Positions 1-7,917 of a stretch of 64,000 bases of DNA are shown piece by piece. How positions within the stretch are numbered: position 1 is the stretch's first letter; each line of letters opens with the position of its first letter. Under the pieces are notes generated by a model. The model had not been told where the DNA came from. It ran no database searches and saw nothing but the letters and a program-made list of their open reading frames with translations. Position numbers and translations under genes: made by a program. This DNA is from Marinobacter panjinensis (GTDB lineage Bacteria; Pseudomonadota; Gammaproteobacteria; Pseudomonadales; Oleiphilaceae): the NCBI RefSeq assembly GCF_005298175.1, contig NZ_SZYH01000001.1, positions 1,674,001-1,738,000 on the forward strand. Reading direction: 5' to 3'.

Positions 1-172
1 CATCACTGCGTGCGGTATGGGCACTGAAGCTCTGGTCCCCCAGCTCCAGAACCTGATCCGGCCAGAGCGGCTGTTTGCAGGCACCGCAATTGCCGCCGGA
101 TGACAGCTTATCGGCGGGCACGCGATTCACTTTGTGGCAATGCGGACACACGAGGTGTCGAATATCGGTCAT
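1..172 (-). CDS. trxC: Thioredoxin 2 (TrxC), N-terminal part only
   Basis: The gene runs off the left edge; about 57 codons are visible from an ATG at 172. The translation has the TrxC-type N-terminal zinc finger: a CPHC pair after about eight residues, then NRVPADKL, then a CGAC pair followed by KQPLW. In the TrxC family these four cysteines bind zinc ahead of a thioredoxin domain that reduces protein disulfides. The catalytic CGPC motif lies outside the window. The identification rests on the zinc-finger pattern and its spacing. Confidence 0.85.
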   Translation of the reverse strand, partial: MTDIRHLVCPHCHKVNRVPADKLSSGGNCGACKQPLWPDQVLELGDQSFSAHTARSD

Positions 173-287
173 TATCTATCTGCCTTTGATTGCATACTGA
201 CTTGAATAATCAGGGCAGATCGAGAGAAATCAAGCGGGGTTGGGCGCAACCGGGATTGAAGTAAAGTATGACACCGATATGCATGCG

Positions 288-1070
288 TCAGCCTTGCCAA
301 TAAGCCTTACTGTCCTCATCCATCGGAAAGAAATGCTCAATCCGCAAATTCTGGGCGGTAACGTCCAGGGGCGTGCCTATGGTTGCGATGGTGGAAAAGA
401 TTCTGAGTTGTTGGTTTCCCAGGTTCAGGGTAAACGGAATCGCCGGGTAGTCCAGGTGTTCCACCACGTGGCTTTTCCAGGTCTGTGGCACGCCGGGCAC
501 AGTCAGCGCCTGTTCCAGCAATCGATTGGGCTGATCCCGAAACGGGCCGGCAAGATGCTCATGGTAGACACGTTGCAGCATATGGCAGGCGATATTCTCC
601 CAATCGCCCACGAAGGGTTTTATGCCGTGACCATCCAACAGCGACAACAGAAAGTTCGGCCGGGCCGGAAACTGAGCGCCCAGCGCCACCATTCTTGCCA
701 TCATCTCCTGCATGGCCTGGTTGGCCATAACCAGATAATACTCGTGATCGAACACCACAGCCGGGTACGGCAGGTGCCCCTGCAACAGATGCTCAAGCGC
801 ATCCCTGATCATGGCCATACCGGGCGCGTTCAAATCCTGGTCGGAGTAGACCTGGCTGTACCCCGCCGCCGACAACAGCCGGTTGGTTCCGGCCAGATCC
901 GATTGCAGCATCTGGGCTAAATGCAGAACCATACCTTTGCTGGGCTGGCTGCGGCCGGTTTCCAGAAAGCTGATGTGCTTCGCCGACACCTCGCACGCAA
1001 GGGCGAAATCCATCTGGCTCAGGCGCTTACCCTGCCGCATTTCTCTGAACAGCGTACCGAAGGCGCTCAT
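288..1070 (-). CDS. XRE-family regulator with MmyB-like ligand-binding domain
   Basis: Residues about 1-65 form an XRE helix-turn-helix (LFREMRQGKRLSQMDFA, VSAKHISFLETGRSQPS). The rest matches the MmyB-like ligand-binding domain: alternating helices, HEYYLVMANQAM, and a C-terminal LNLGNQQLRIFSTIATIGTPLD. Such proteins are usually small-molecule-responsive repressors. I chose the ATG at 1070 because AGGAAA precedes it; an upstream ATG at 1103 would add 11 residues before the HTH. It is divergent from the membrane protein at 1221, with a 17-bp palindrome between them, so it probably regulates that gene and itself. Confidence 0.85.
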   Translation of the reverse strand: MSAFGTLFREMRQGKRLSQMDFALACEVSAKHISFLETGRSQPSKGMVLHLAQMLQSDLAGTNRLLSAAGYSQVYSDQDLNAPGMAMIRDALEHLLQGHLPYPAVVFDHEYYLVMANQAMQEMMARMVALGAQFPARPNFLLSLLDGHGIKPFVGDWENIACHMLQRVYHEHLAGPFRDQPNRLLEQALTVPGVPQTWKSHVVEHLDYPAIPFTLNLGNQQLRIFSTIATIGTPLDVTAQNLRIEHFFPMDEDSKAYWQG

Positions 1071-1129
1071 TGGGTTTCCTGTCAATTGCGAGTATTCCGC
1101 CATTATGCTGGCCGAGGGTAGGCTACACC

Positions 1130-1146
1130 ATTACCTCACAGGTAAT
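1130..1146. promoter_or_regulatory. Perfect 7-3-7 palindrome, candidate operator
   Basis: ATTACCTcacAGGTAAT is a perfect inverted repeat. It lies 60 bp upstream of the XRE regulator start and 75 bp upstream of the divergent membrane-protein start, as expected for an autoregulatory operator. Binding is inferred. Confidence 0.5.
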
Positions 1147-1220
1147 TGAGTCTATCTCCGCCCGGGTAGAAGCTTTGTAGCGTAGTCAAACACATTGCGA
1201 AACCCGATTGAGGTGATCCT

Positions 1221-1628
1221 ATGAAAAACTTAGTCCGTCGATTCAGCGTGAAGCAAATCATCCTGAGCGATGTATTCCTCTCCACGCCCCTGGCGCTGGC
1301 TCTCATTCTGGCCGCCGAGCCGATTGCCCAGTGGGCAGGCGGCCCCGGCGCAACCTTCTACCTGGTGGTCGGCATTATAATGCTGCTGTGGTGCGTGGAT
1401 ATGGCCGCCATGGCCATCAATGAACAGTGGCAGGAGCGATACTTGAACCTGATGATTGCTGCCGATGTAACCTGGAGCCTGCTGTCCCTTGGCTTGATGG
1501 TGTGGTTTGCGCAGAGCCTGCAGCCCCTGGGCTGGGTGCTGTTCGCCCTGAACGTACTGGTTCCGCTGGACATGGCGTGGATGAAACGGGTTGCTGCGGG
1601 TAAACCGCACCAGCCGGCGTTCAGATGA
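1221..1628 (+). CDS. Small four-helix membrane protein
   Basis: 135 residues with four hydrophobic segments: about 17-36, 45-65, 78-97 and 101-119. The N-terminus has a basic stretch (KNLVRRFSVK) and no signal peptide. The start is very well supported: GAGGTGATC at 1210-1218 is a nine-base match to the anti-Shine-Dalgarno sequence. I do not recognise a characterised family. Its position opposite an MmyB-type repressor suggests inducible expression, a common arrangement for small membrane oxidoreductase- or DoxX-like proteins, but no motif fixes a function. Confidence 0.75.
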   Translation: MKNLVRRFSVKQIILSDVFLSTPLALALILAAEPIAQWAGGPGATFYLVVGIIMLLWCVDMAAMAINEQWQERYLNLMIAADVTWSLLSLGLMVWFAQSLQPLGWVLFALNVLVPLDMAWMKRVAAGKPHQPAFR

Positions 1629-1776
1629 TGGCCCTTCCCTGCAATTGAAAATGTGTGGCTGAGCGGCACCCTGCCAGCCACACAAGCGGTCGAAGCTATT
1701 GATGGACCGGGGTAAAAATAGCGGGCTACACTTCCTGTACACGGCACTCCCTATCCTGCATGGCCCGATAAAAACT

Positions 1777-4470
1777 ATGAACAGCGCAGCCCCAGAGCAA
1801 CCCATCACACCGGATCCCGCTGACAACGGGCTATCCAACCAGGAGGCCAGTGCACGCCTGGAGAAATATGGTTACAACCAGCTGCCCACCCCTCCCATGC
1901 CGGGTGTGCTGGAGCTTTTTGCGCGGCAATTCCTCAGCCCTTTCATTTACATCCTGCTGATCGCTTCCGTGGTTTCGTTTGCCCTCGGCCAGCCCCCCAG
2001 CGGTGTTTTCATCCTGATCGTCCTGCTGATCAATGCGCTTATCGGCACGGTCCAGGAGTTTTCGGCCCAGAAGGCGGCTGCCGCGTTGAAGCAACTGATG
2101 AAAGGTACCGCGCATGTACTTCGGGATGGCCAGATCGTAACCGTTGAAGTCGAAGAGATCGTTCCAGGCGATGTTGTTCTGCTTTCCTCCGGCGACAAGG
2201 TGCCGGCTGATATTCAATTGCTCAGCGCCAGCAGCCTGGCGGTGGATGAGTCCATGCTGACGGGGGAATCCCTGGCGGTTGCCAAGAATGCCGGCGCGGC
2301 AAGCGACGACAGTACGCCGCTCACAGAGCGCGGTAACCAGTGCTTTGCGGGCAGCATCATCACCCATGGGCGGGGACGCGGCCGGGTGATAGCGACCGCC
2401 TCTGATACCCAGCTTGGCAAGATCGCCCAGGGAGTCACCGGCAAAACGTCTGCCGAACCGCCCTTGATGATCCGGATCCGAAAGTTCACCTACCAGGTTG
2501 CCTTTGGCATTCTGGTGGCCATTGCCGCCCTGGCCGGCCTGATGATCCTGGATGGCGGGTATTCAGTCGAAGACATGGTTCTGATGACCATCGGCCTGGC
2601 GGTATCGGTGATTCCCGAGGGTCTGCCTGCCGCACTGACCGTTGCCCTCGCCATCGGCATGACCCGGATGGCAAAGCGCAACGTGATCATCCGCAAGCTT
2701 GTGGCTGTGGAAGCCCTGGGGTCCTGCACCCTCATCTGCTCCGACAAGACCGGCACCCTGACCGTCAACGAACTCACTATTCGCAAGGTGATGCTGCCTG
2801 ATGGTCGCCAGTTCGATGTCACAGGCGAAGGCGTGGCCCCGGGAGGAGAGATCACCGGCCATGCCGGAGCCCAGGTAGGCCCGGACCAGGACACCCTCAG
2901 GGAGCTCTGTATCGCAGGCGTCCTCGCCAATGAAAGCCACCTGGACTATAGCGGCGGCGAATGGGTTTCCCAGGGTGATATCGTGGACATCGCCTTCCTG
3001 GTCATGGCCAAGAAGCTGGGCATGTCCATCTCTGACCTGCGAACCCGGCAGGAGCAGGTAGCCCTGATCCCCTATGAGTCGGAAAAGGCCTACAGCGGTG
3101 TGGTCAACCGGGTCGGCGATCAAACCGTTATCTACGCCAAAGGCAGCCCTGAAAAGATGCTGGCCATGTGCAACCGCATGGCAACCACTGACGGCTCCAC
3201 AGAAATCGACAAACCAGCCCTCGAAAGCCAGTTCACCGAGCTCGCTTCCCGGGGCTATCGGATTATCGCCCTGGCGAAGAAAACCTCGTCACCCGGCGAC
3301 CATGAGATGGCCGATATGGTCTTTCTCGGTATGGTCGCCATGATCGACCCGCTCCGTCATGAAGCCTTTGACGCCATCGAAAAGTGCCGCACCGGCGGTA
3401 TTGAAGTGGCCATGGTCACAGGCGACCATCCTGCTACCGCAAAATCGATCGCCCTGGAACTGGGCCTGTGTGACGCGGACGCAAAGGTTGTTACCGGCCC
3501 AATGCTGGACGAAGCCAGCACCAGGGGCCAGGAGGCCGTCGACCAGCTCATTCGCCAGGCCCGGGTATTCGCCCGCATAGAACCTGGCAGGAAAGCCCAG
3601 ATTGTGGACAGCTTTATGCGAGACGGGCATTTTGTCGCGGTCACCGGGGATGGCGTCAACGATGCACCGGCCATGCGGCAGGCCCATGCGGGAATCGCCA
3701 TGGGCAAGCGCGGCACGGATGTGGCCAAGGAAACGGCGGACCTGATCGTTACCGATGATAATTTTTCCTCCATTGTCGCCGGCATCGAGCAGGGGCGCGT
3801 GGTTTACAACAATATCCGCAAGGTTATCGGGCTGCTGGTTGCCACCGGTTTCTCGGCGATCCTGCTCTTCTTGTTTTGTGTACTGGCCGGTCTGCCAATG
3901 CCCATGATCGCGGTACAGTTGCTCTGGCTAAACCTGGTTGCAAACGGCTTCCAGGACGTGGCCCTGGCCTTTGAACCGAAGGAAGGCGGCGAATTGTCAG
4001 TAAAGCCGCGCTCACCTCAGGAGCCCGTGTTCGATAAACACATCATTCAGCATGTCCTGGTGGTGGGATCATGGATGGGCCTCGTCGCATTCCTGAATTT
4101 CCAGTGGACGCTCGAACAGGGCCAAAGTGTTGAGGAAGCCCGTAACCTGACGCTGATGCTGATGGTGCTTTTCGGCAACATCCACGCGCTGAACAGCCGC
4201 TCGGAGCTCCGCTCCCTGTTTAGCATGCCCCTGCTTAGAAACCCTTTCCTGATGCTGGCTGTTCCCCTCGCGCAACTCGCCCACATTGGTGCCATGTATA
4301 CCCCGGGCCTCTCCGATGTCCTGCAGATTCAGCCGATTTCAATGGAGGAATGGTTGCAGTTGCTCGCGTTCGCCATGAGCCTTCTCGCCGTGGAGGAGTT
4401 GCACAAGATGCTGATCAGGAGGCAATCGCAGGCAGGCAATCTGATCGATCACCCGATTTCCGTAGGTTAA
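1777..4470 (+). CDS. P2-type cation-transporting P-type ATPase
   Basis: About 897 residues with the complete P-type ATPase signature: actuator TGES at about 162-165, phosphorylation motif DKTGTLT from D323, hinge GDGVNDAP at about 624-631, and about ten membrane segments. The TM4 PEGLP motif keeps the acidic residue (E281, equivalent to SERCA E309). In TM5/TM6 the SERCA site-I ligands are changed: the Glu771 position is Ser, Thr799 is Ala722 and Asp800 is Asn723, while Asn796 is kept (N719). It is a P2-like pump, but calcium specificity should not be assumed; H+, Na+ or K+ are alternatives. The start was placed at ATG 1777 (MNSAAPEQ) because the 26 upstream codons do not look like family sequence. 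It is monocistronic. Confidence 0.9.
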   Translation: MNSAAPEQPITPDPADNGLSNQEASARLEKYGYNQLPTPPMPGVLELFARQFLSPFIYILLIASVVSFALGQPPSGVFILIVLLINALIGTVQEFSAQKAAAALKQLMKGTAHVLRDGQIVTVEVEEIVPGDVVLLSSGDKVPADIQLLSASSLAVDESMLTGESLAVAKNAGAASDDSTPLTERGNQCFAGSIITHGRGRGRVIATASDTQLGKIAQGVTGKTSAEPPLMIRIRKFTYQVAFGILVAIAALAGLMILDGGYSVEDMVLMTIGLAVSVIPEGLPAALTVALAIGMTRMAKRNVIIRKLVAVEALGSCTLICSDKTGTLTVNELTIRKVMLPDGRQFDVTGEGVAPGGEITGHAGAQVGPDQDTLRELCIAGVLANESHLDYSGGEWVSQGDIVDIAFLVMAKKLGMSISDLRTRQEQVALIPYESEKAYSGVVNRVGDQTVIYAKGSPEKMLAMCNRMATTDGSTEIDKPALESQFTELASRGYRIIALAKKTSSPGDHEMADMVFLGMVAMIDPLRHEAFDAIEKCRTGGIEVAMVTGDHPATAKSIALELGLCDADAKVVTGPMLDEASTRGQEAVDQLIRQARVFARIEPGRKAQIVDSFMRDGHFVAVTGDGVNDAPAMRQAHAGIAMGKRGTDVAKETADLIVTDDNFSSIVAGIEQGRVVYNNIRKVIGLLVATGFSAILLFLFCVLAGLPMPMIAVQLLWLNLVANGFQDVALAFEPKEGGELSVKPRSPQEPVFDKHIIQHVLVVGSWMGLVAFLNFQWTLEQGQSVEEARNLTLMLMVLFGNIHALNSRSELRSLFSMPLLRNPFLMLAVPLAQLAHIGAMYTPGLSDVLQIQPISMEEWLQLLAFAMSLLAVEELHKMLIRRQSQAGNLIDHPISVG

Positions 4471-4483
4471 CTTCCCCTTTCGT

Positions 4484-4650
4484 GAATCGTGTCAAGGCGG
4501 CAATGTGACAGCGACAAGGTAAGCAACGATCACAAAAAGCGGTTTCATCTGTCGAGCCAGTTTCTCGACCTCTGGCCATTCAATCCAGTCTTCCACAGAG
4601 CCTTTGGCATCGCGGTCACAATGATCGACCGGAGAGTGACGGGCTAAAAT
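4484..4650 (-). pseudogene. Possible 3' remnant of an unidentified gene
   Basis: Read on the minus strand this stretch is open for about 50 codons (DHCDRDAKGSVEDWIEWP, then a hydrophobic tail LFVIVAYLVAVTLPP and a stop). It has no plausible start, and a stop lies just upstream next to a GGGACAGAT element at 4660-4668. It resembles the C-terminus of a lost gene ending in a membrane segment. The family is not recognised. Confidence 0.3.
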
Positions 4651-4706
4651 TCAGGCCGCGGGGACAGATCATTCCCACGAAACGGAATACCTGGAGGCGA
4701 TATCAC

Positions 4707-5165
4707 TTATCCAACCTGACTTCCCTTACCGCAGACTCCCCACAGCACCATCAAAGCAACCACCACCATCGCCACCGAGAGCGATGTCAGGGCGATGGCA
4801 ATGAGGCCTTCCTGTAGCGCCGAGCCCTCGAAGCCTGCAGCAGCGATCGGCATTATGGATGACCCTGCACCGATAAAGCCGGCAGCCAGCGTGGCCAGCC
4901 AGTTGGTGTAGGTACCGAATACCGCAAGACCAAATGCAATTCTTTCGGCCGTGCGGCCCAGCCGAAGCTTGGGCCAGATCACACCCAGCACAATCAGCAC
5001 CATTCCGTTCATGATGCCCTCAAGGTGGCTCGAAAGCCCCATTCTGGCATTCTCCATTAACGGCAGTAGAAATCCGGTCAACAGCCCCATGAGAAACAAG
5101 AGGATGCCAAGTTGGTAAAGTCGGCGCTCGCGGTTGATGCCAGTCGGCAGAGATGCGTTATTCAT
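4707..5165 (-). CDS. Hydroxylaminobenzene mutase-like membrane protein (HabA/HabB family)
   Basis: 152 residues, four membrane helices. The signature MENARMGLSSHLEGIMNGM in helix 1-2, a later TYTNWLATL and SIMPIAAAG match the HabA/HabB family. Family members rearrange hydroxylaminobenzene to 2-aminophenol during nitroarene breakdown; many homologues have no proven substrate. The start at 5165 has AGGGGGA seven bases upstream. It is divergent from a TetR regulator, with two palindromic operator candidates between them, so inducible expression by an aromatic or nitroaromatic ligand is a reasonable inference. Confidence 0.75.
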   Translation of the reverse strand: MNNASLPTGINRERRLYQLGILLFLMGLLTGFLLPLMENARMGLSSHLEGIMNGMVLIVLGVIWPKLRLGRTAERIAFGLAVFGTYTNWLATLAAGFIGAGSSIMPIAAAGFEGSALQEGLIAIALTSLSVAMVVVALMVLWGVCGKGSQVG

Positions 5166-5229
5166 GAGTTATCCCCCTGATTGTAGTCAGGGAGACCCGC
5201 CCCCGACTCGCGTTCCACTCAATTTAGGA

Positions 5230-5242
5230 ATACACTGTGTAT
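5230..5242. promoter_or_regulatory. Palindrome ATACACTGTGTAT, candidate TetR operator 1
   Basis: Perfect 6-1-6 palindrome in the HabB-like/TetR intergenic region, 64 bp upstream of the HabB-like start. It shares the ATACA...TGTAT frame with a second palindrome at 5292-5304, a pairing typical of TetR operators. Confidence 0.6.
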
Positions 5243-5291
5243 ATTCAATACGAGAGATTATCCCTCGTTCATGCGCCTGTCAATATTGAGT

Positions 5292-5304
5292 ATACAGCCT
5301 GTAT
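5292..5304. promoter_or_regulatory. Palindrome ATACAGCCTGTAT, candidate TetR operator 2
   Basis: Perfect 6-1-6 palindrome that overlaps the proposed TetR start codon (ATG 5303). A repressor bound here would block its own transcription or translation start. Centre-to-centre distance to operator 1 is 62 bp, close to six helical turns. Confidence 0.6.
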
Positions 5305-5905
5305 GTCGATTAATTCCCCGAAACGTAGCTACCGCAAAACCACTCGGGCAAAACAGGAAGAACAGACCCGGCGACGGATTACCGAAGCGGTCGTTGAGTT
5401 ACACAGAACGGTCGGGCCAGCGCAGACAACCATTAGTGACATTGCAAACCTGGCGGGTGTCGGCCGCGTAACGGTGTACAAACACTTCCCTGATGACTCT
5501 GCGATGTTTCGTGCCTGTAGTGATCACTGGATTGCCGATAATCCTCCGCCAGATTTTGCGCAGGCACTCGCAGAACCGGATGAGCTAAAGCGGGCCGCCT
5601 GCGTACTCCGATTACTTTACGACTACTACCGCCGTACCTACGACATGATGGGAAAAGTGATGCGGGACGCGAAGACTATGCCCGCCCTGGCAGATGTGGT
5701 TGAAAACGGATGGATGCAGCTGCTGCAAAGCCTTGAGGACGCTTTGGTGCCAGAGGGGAAGCTAGGCGCCAACGCGAAACCTTATCGCGCAACGCTCCGG
5801 GTGGCTATGGATATCGATACATGGAGTACAATCTCCGAAATGGGTATTGATGACCGCTCGGCAGCAGAGCTGGTGTGCCAGTGGTTAAAGAAGGCTAGAG
5901 CCTGA
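5303..5905 (+). CDS. TetR/AcrR-family transcriptional regulator
   Basis: About 200 residues. A basic N-terminal arm (SYRKTTRAKQEEQTRRRITEAV) leads into a TetR helix-turn-helix (TTISDIANLAGVGRVTVYKHFP), with an all-helical ligand domain after it. I prefer ATG 5303; a GTG at 5237 would add 22 untypical residues that read through the operator region, and neither start has a strong Shine-Dalgarno. Divergent to the HabB-like gene, which is the likely target. Confidence 0.85.
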   Translation: MSINSPKRSYRKTTRAKQEEQTRRRITEAVVELHRTVGPAQTTISDIANLAGVGRVTVYKHFPDDSAMFRACSDHWIADNPPPDFAQALAEPDELKRAACVLRLLYDYYRRTYDMMGKVMRDAKTMPALADVVENGWMQLLQSLEDALVPEGKLGANAKPYRATLRVAMDIDTWSTISEMGIDDRSAAELVCQWLKKARA

Positions 5906-6122
5906 TGACTCCTTTACCCTGTTCGTGCAACCAACGCCTCCAGTCCAAACCCAACATACTTACCCCGCCAATGTAATTATCATCCACCAGGTAATACGCC
6001 AGGGTGCGATCACCCCGGTTAAAGTTGTGCATTAGCCGCACCACAAAGTTACGGCGGGTCGGTTTGGAGAGCAGGAAACTAAGGAAAAAAGCGAAAAACC
6101 AGCGCCGGCTACGTTTTAGCAT
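5895..6122 (-). CDS. Small basic protein translationally coupled to the MscS-type channel
   Basis: 75 residues, unknown family. A basic N-terminus and one hydrophobic stretch (WFFAFFLSFLL) are followed by a soluble part with RRNFVVRLMHNFNRGDRTLAYYLVDD. The ATG at 6122 overlaps the TGA of the upstream channel gene in an ATGA, so the two are almost certainly co-translated. Its 3' end overlaps the convergent TetR gene by 11 bp. The tight coupling suggests a role with the channel, but none is known to me. Confidence 0.65.
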   Translation of the reverse strand: MLKRSRRWFFAFFLSFLLSKPTRRNFVVRLMHNFNRGDRTLAYYLVDDNYIGGVSMLGLDWRRWLHEQGKGVIRL

Positions 6123-7834
6123 CACGTTGAGTCTCCTGCGTCGGGGCCGTCTGCAACGGTCGCCGGGCTGGCCGTTGGCCTTTTCCCGAGAGCCATGTCG
6201 TGGTGGCTGGCGACCACCACCTCCCTCGGCCACCATTCGGGGTGGTTGTCGCGGATGAATGCCAGCAACTTCTCACGGACATTCATTTCGGCCTCCCAGC
6301 CGGCAAAGGGCTCGGAGGTCATGAGGTAGAAAGAAACCTTCTGGGCAGCCTCGGTCTGCGCAGTGACAAAGCACGAGAGCTTGTGGTGCTCGATGACGTT
6401 TTTTTCTGCCTCGGCGAACTCCTTGAATTTGTCCCTCAGGCACTCGATGTCGGCGTTCAGATGAAGCGACAGCTCTATCATCCTGTACATTTTGGCACTC
6501 TTGACCGACAAATTCTGGAAGGGCTTCGAGGTGAAGTACTGGACCGGTACAACCAAACGGCGTTCATCCCAGGTTCTCAAACGAATGAACGTATAGAAGA
6601 TGCCTTCCACATAGCACCATTGATCCTCGAAGACGACCAGGTCACCCATTCGTATGGGCTTGGCGAGCGACACTTGAAATGAAGAGAGAATATTGCCCAG
6701 CACTGCCTGACCCGCAATACCCAGCAGAACCGTCAGGATACTGGCCGAGGCCAGGAGGGTCATGCCCAGCGTCTCGAAAAGCGCGATCTGCGAAAGTATG
6801 TAGATGGTGACTGCGACAACCGTCACCAGGATGATGCCTCGCCGCACCGCATAGAGCGATGTCAATAACTTGCGTTCATCCCGGGGTTTGGTGTCATCGA
6901 TTTCTCCCACCAGACGTCGCTTTATGTTCAGCAGGATCACGTCCACGAAACGCAGCGCGATCATACCGATGCCCCAGGCCAGGATGGTGATCAGCAGTAT
7001 GCGGAAAGACGTCGTCGCCACGGCCGAGAAGGATACCACGTAATTGAGAAGGGCCTGGGCCACGAGCGTCATGACGACTAATGCCATGGGCAGCCTGATC
7101 TCGCCAGCGAAGATGCTGGGCGAGCCGGAGGGTAGCCATCGTGCCACCAGTCCGACCAGGCGATGAACAAACCACCCCACGGAACCTACCCCCAGCAGGA
7201 AAACTGGAATAGCGATCCACTCCCAGATCTGGAGCGAGCCGAACGTTGACTTGAAACGCTGCGGCACATGCTCTTCCAGCCAGGAGGGGCCGTATTCTTC
7301 ATAAAGCAGAGGGACGGAGGACAGACTGTCCGGCGTGATCAGCCAGACGGGGTTCTCTTCGCCCACGCGGTATCGGGCCAGACGAATATCATAGGATTGC
7401 CCTTCGGCACGGAGTGATGCGAGTTGGAGATTGCGTCGTGGTTGCCCTGCCAGGGGATTTTTCCCCGACGGATCTACAATGGCGGCATCCTGCCGGCCGG
7501 ACAGGTTGGAGGTATCGATCCACTCGCCACGCCTGAGAACGGCGGCGAGTTGCCTCGCTAACTCGCTACCCTTCTCGCGCTGTTCTGCAGCACTCAGCTT
7601 GGAAAGATTGAGAAGGTGCGCCGCCGCCTCAAACTCCTCCTGTTTGGTGAGGTCAAAAAAGCTACGGACCGACTCGCGTGGCGTCTGCCGCTTGACCGCC
7701 TCGGGGGGTGCATCAAGCCCCACATTCAACGAATCGATGGAAAACCATCGCATCTCTTTGTCTTCCGTCTGCGCCACGCACAGGCTGGAAAACACGAGAG
7801 CAACGACCAGCCACCCTATCGCATATTTTTTCAT
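6122..7834 (-). CDS. Mechanosensitive ion channel (MscS family) with periplasmic N-terminal region
   Basis: About 570 residues. A signal peptide (KKYAIGWLVVALVFSSLCVAQ) precedes a roughly 180-residue periplasmic region, then membrane helices from about residue 195. The MscS pore helix and beta domain follow (TLLASASILTVLLGIAGQAV, then LAKPIRMGDLVVFEDQW and VPVQYFTSKPFQNLS). MscS-type channels release solutes on hypo-osmotic shock. The start was set at ATG 7834 (MKKYAIG) as the natural signal-peptide start. The stop overlaps the start of the downstream 75-residue gene. Confidence 0.85.
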   Translation of the reverse strand: MKKYAIGWLVVALVFSSLCVAQTEDKEMRWFSIDSLNVGLDAPPEAVKRQTPRESVRSFFDLTKQEEFEAAAHLLNLSKLSAAEQREKGSELARQLAAVLRRGEWIDTSNLSGRQDAAIVDPSGKNPLAGQPRRNLQLASLRAEGQSYDIRLARYRVGEENPVWLITPDSLSSVPLLYEEYGPSWLEEHVPQRFKSTFGSLQIWEWIAIPVFLLGVGSVGWFVHRLVGLVARWLPSGSPSIFAGEIRLPMALVVMTLVAQALLNYVVSFSAVATTSFRILLITILAWGIGMIALRFVDVILLNIKRRLVGEIDDTKPRDERKLLTSLYAVRRGIILVTVVAVTIYILSQIALFETLGMTLLASASILTVLLGIAGQAVLGNILSSFQVSLAKPIRMGDLVVFEDQWCYVEGIFYTFIRLRTWDERRLVVPVQYFTSKPFQNLSVKSAKMYRMIELSLHLNADIECLRDKFKEFAEAEKNVIEHHKLSCFVTAQTEAAQKVSFYLMTSEPFAGWEAEMNVREKLLAFIRDNHPEWWPREVVVASHHDMALGKRPTASPATVADGPDAGDST

Positions 7835-7917
7835 TCGCGTCCTACCGGCATTGAGGTGCATCCATGGTCTATATCACTATAGAAGAAAGAAAACGCCGGG
7901 GAAAAACCGGGACGGTT

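Noticed and set aside
240..920. Long plus-strand ORF opposite the XRE regulator
   Set aside because: It mirrors the third-position composition of the minus-strand regulator, has no ribosome site and no recognisable domain.
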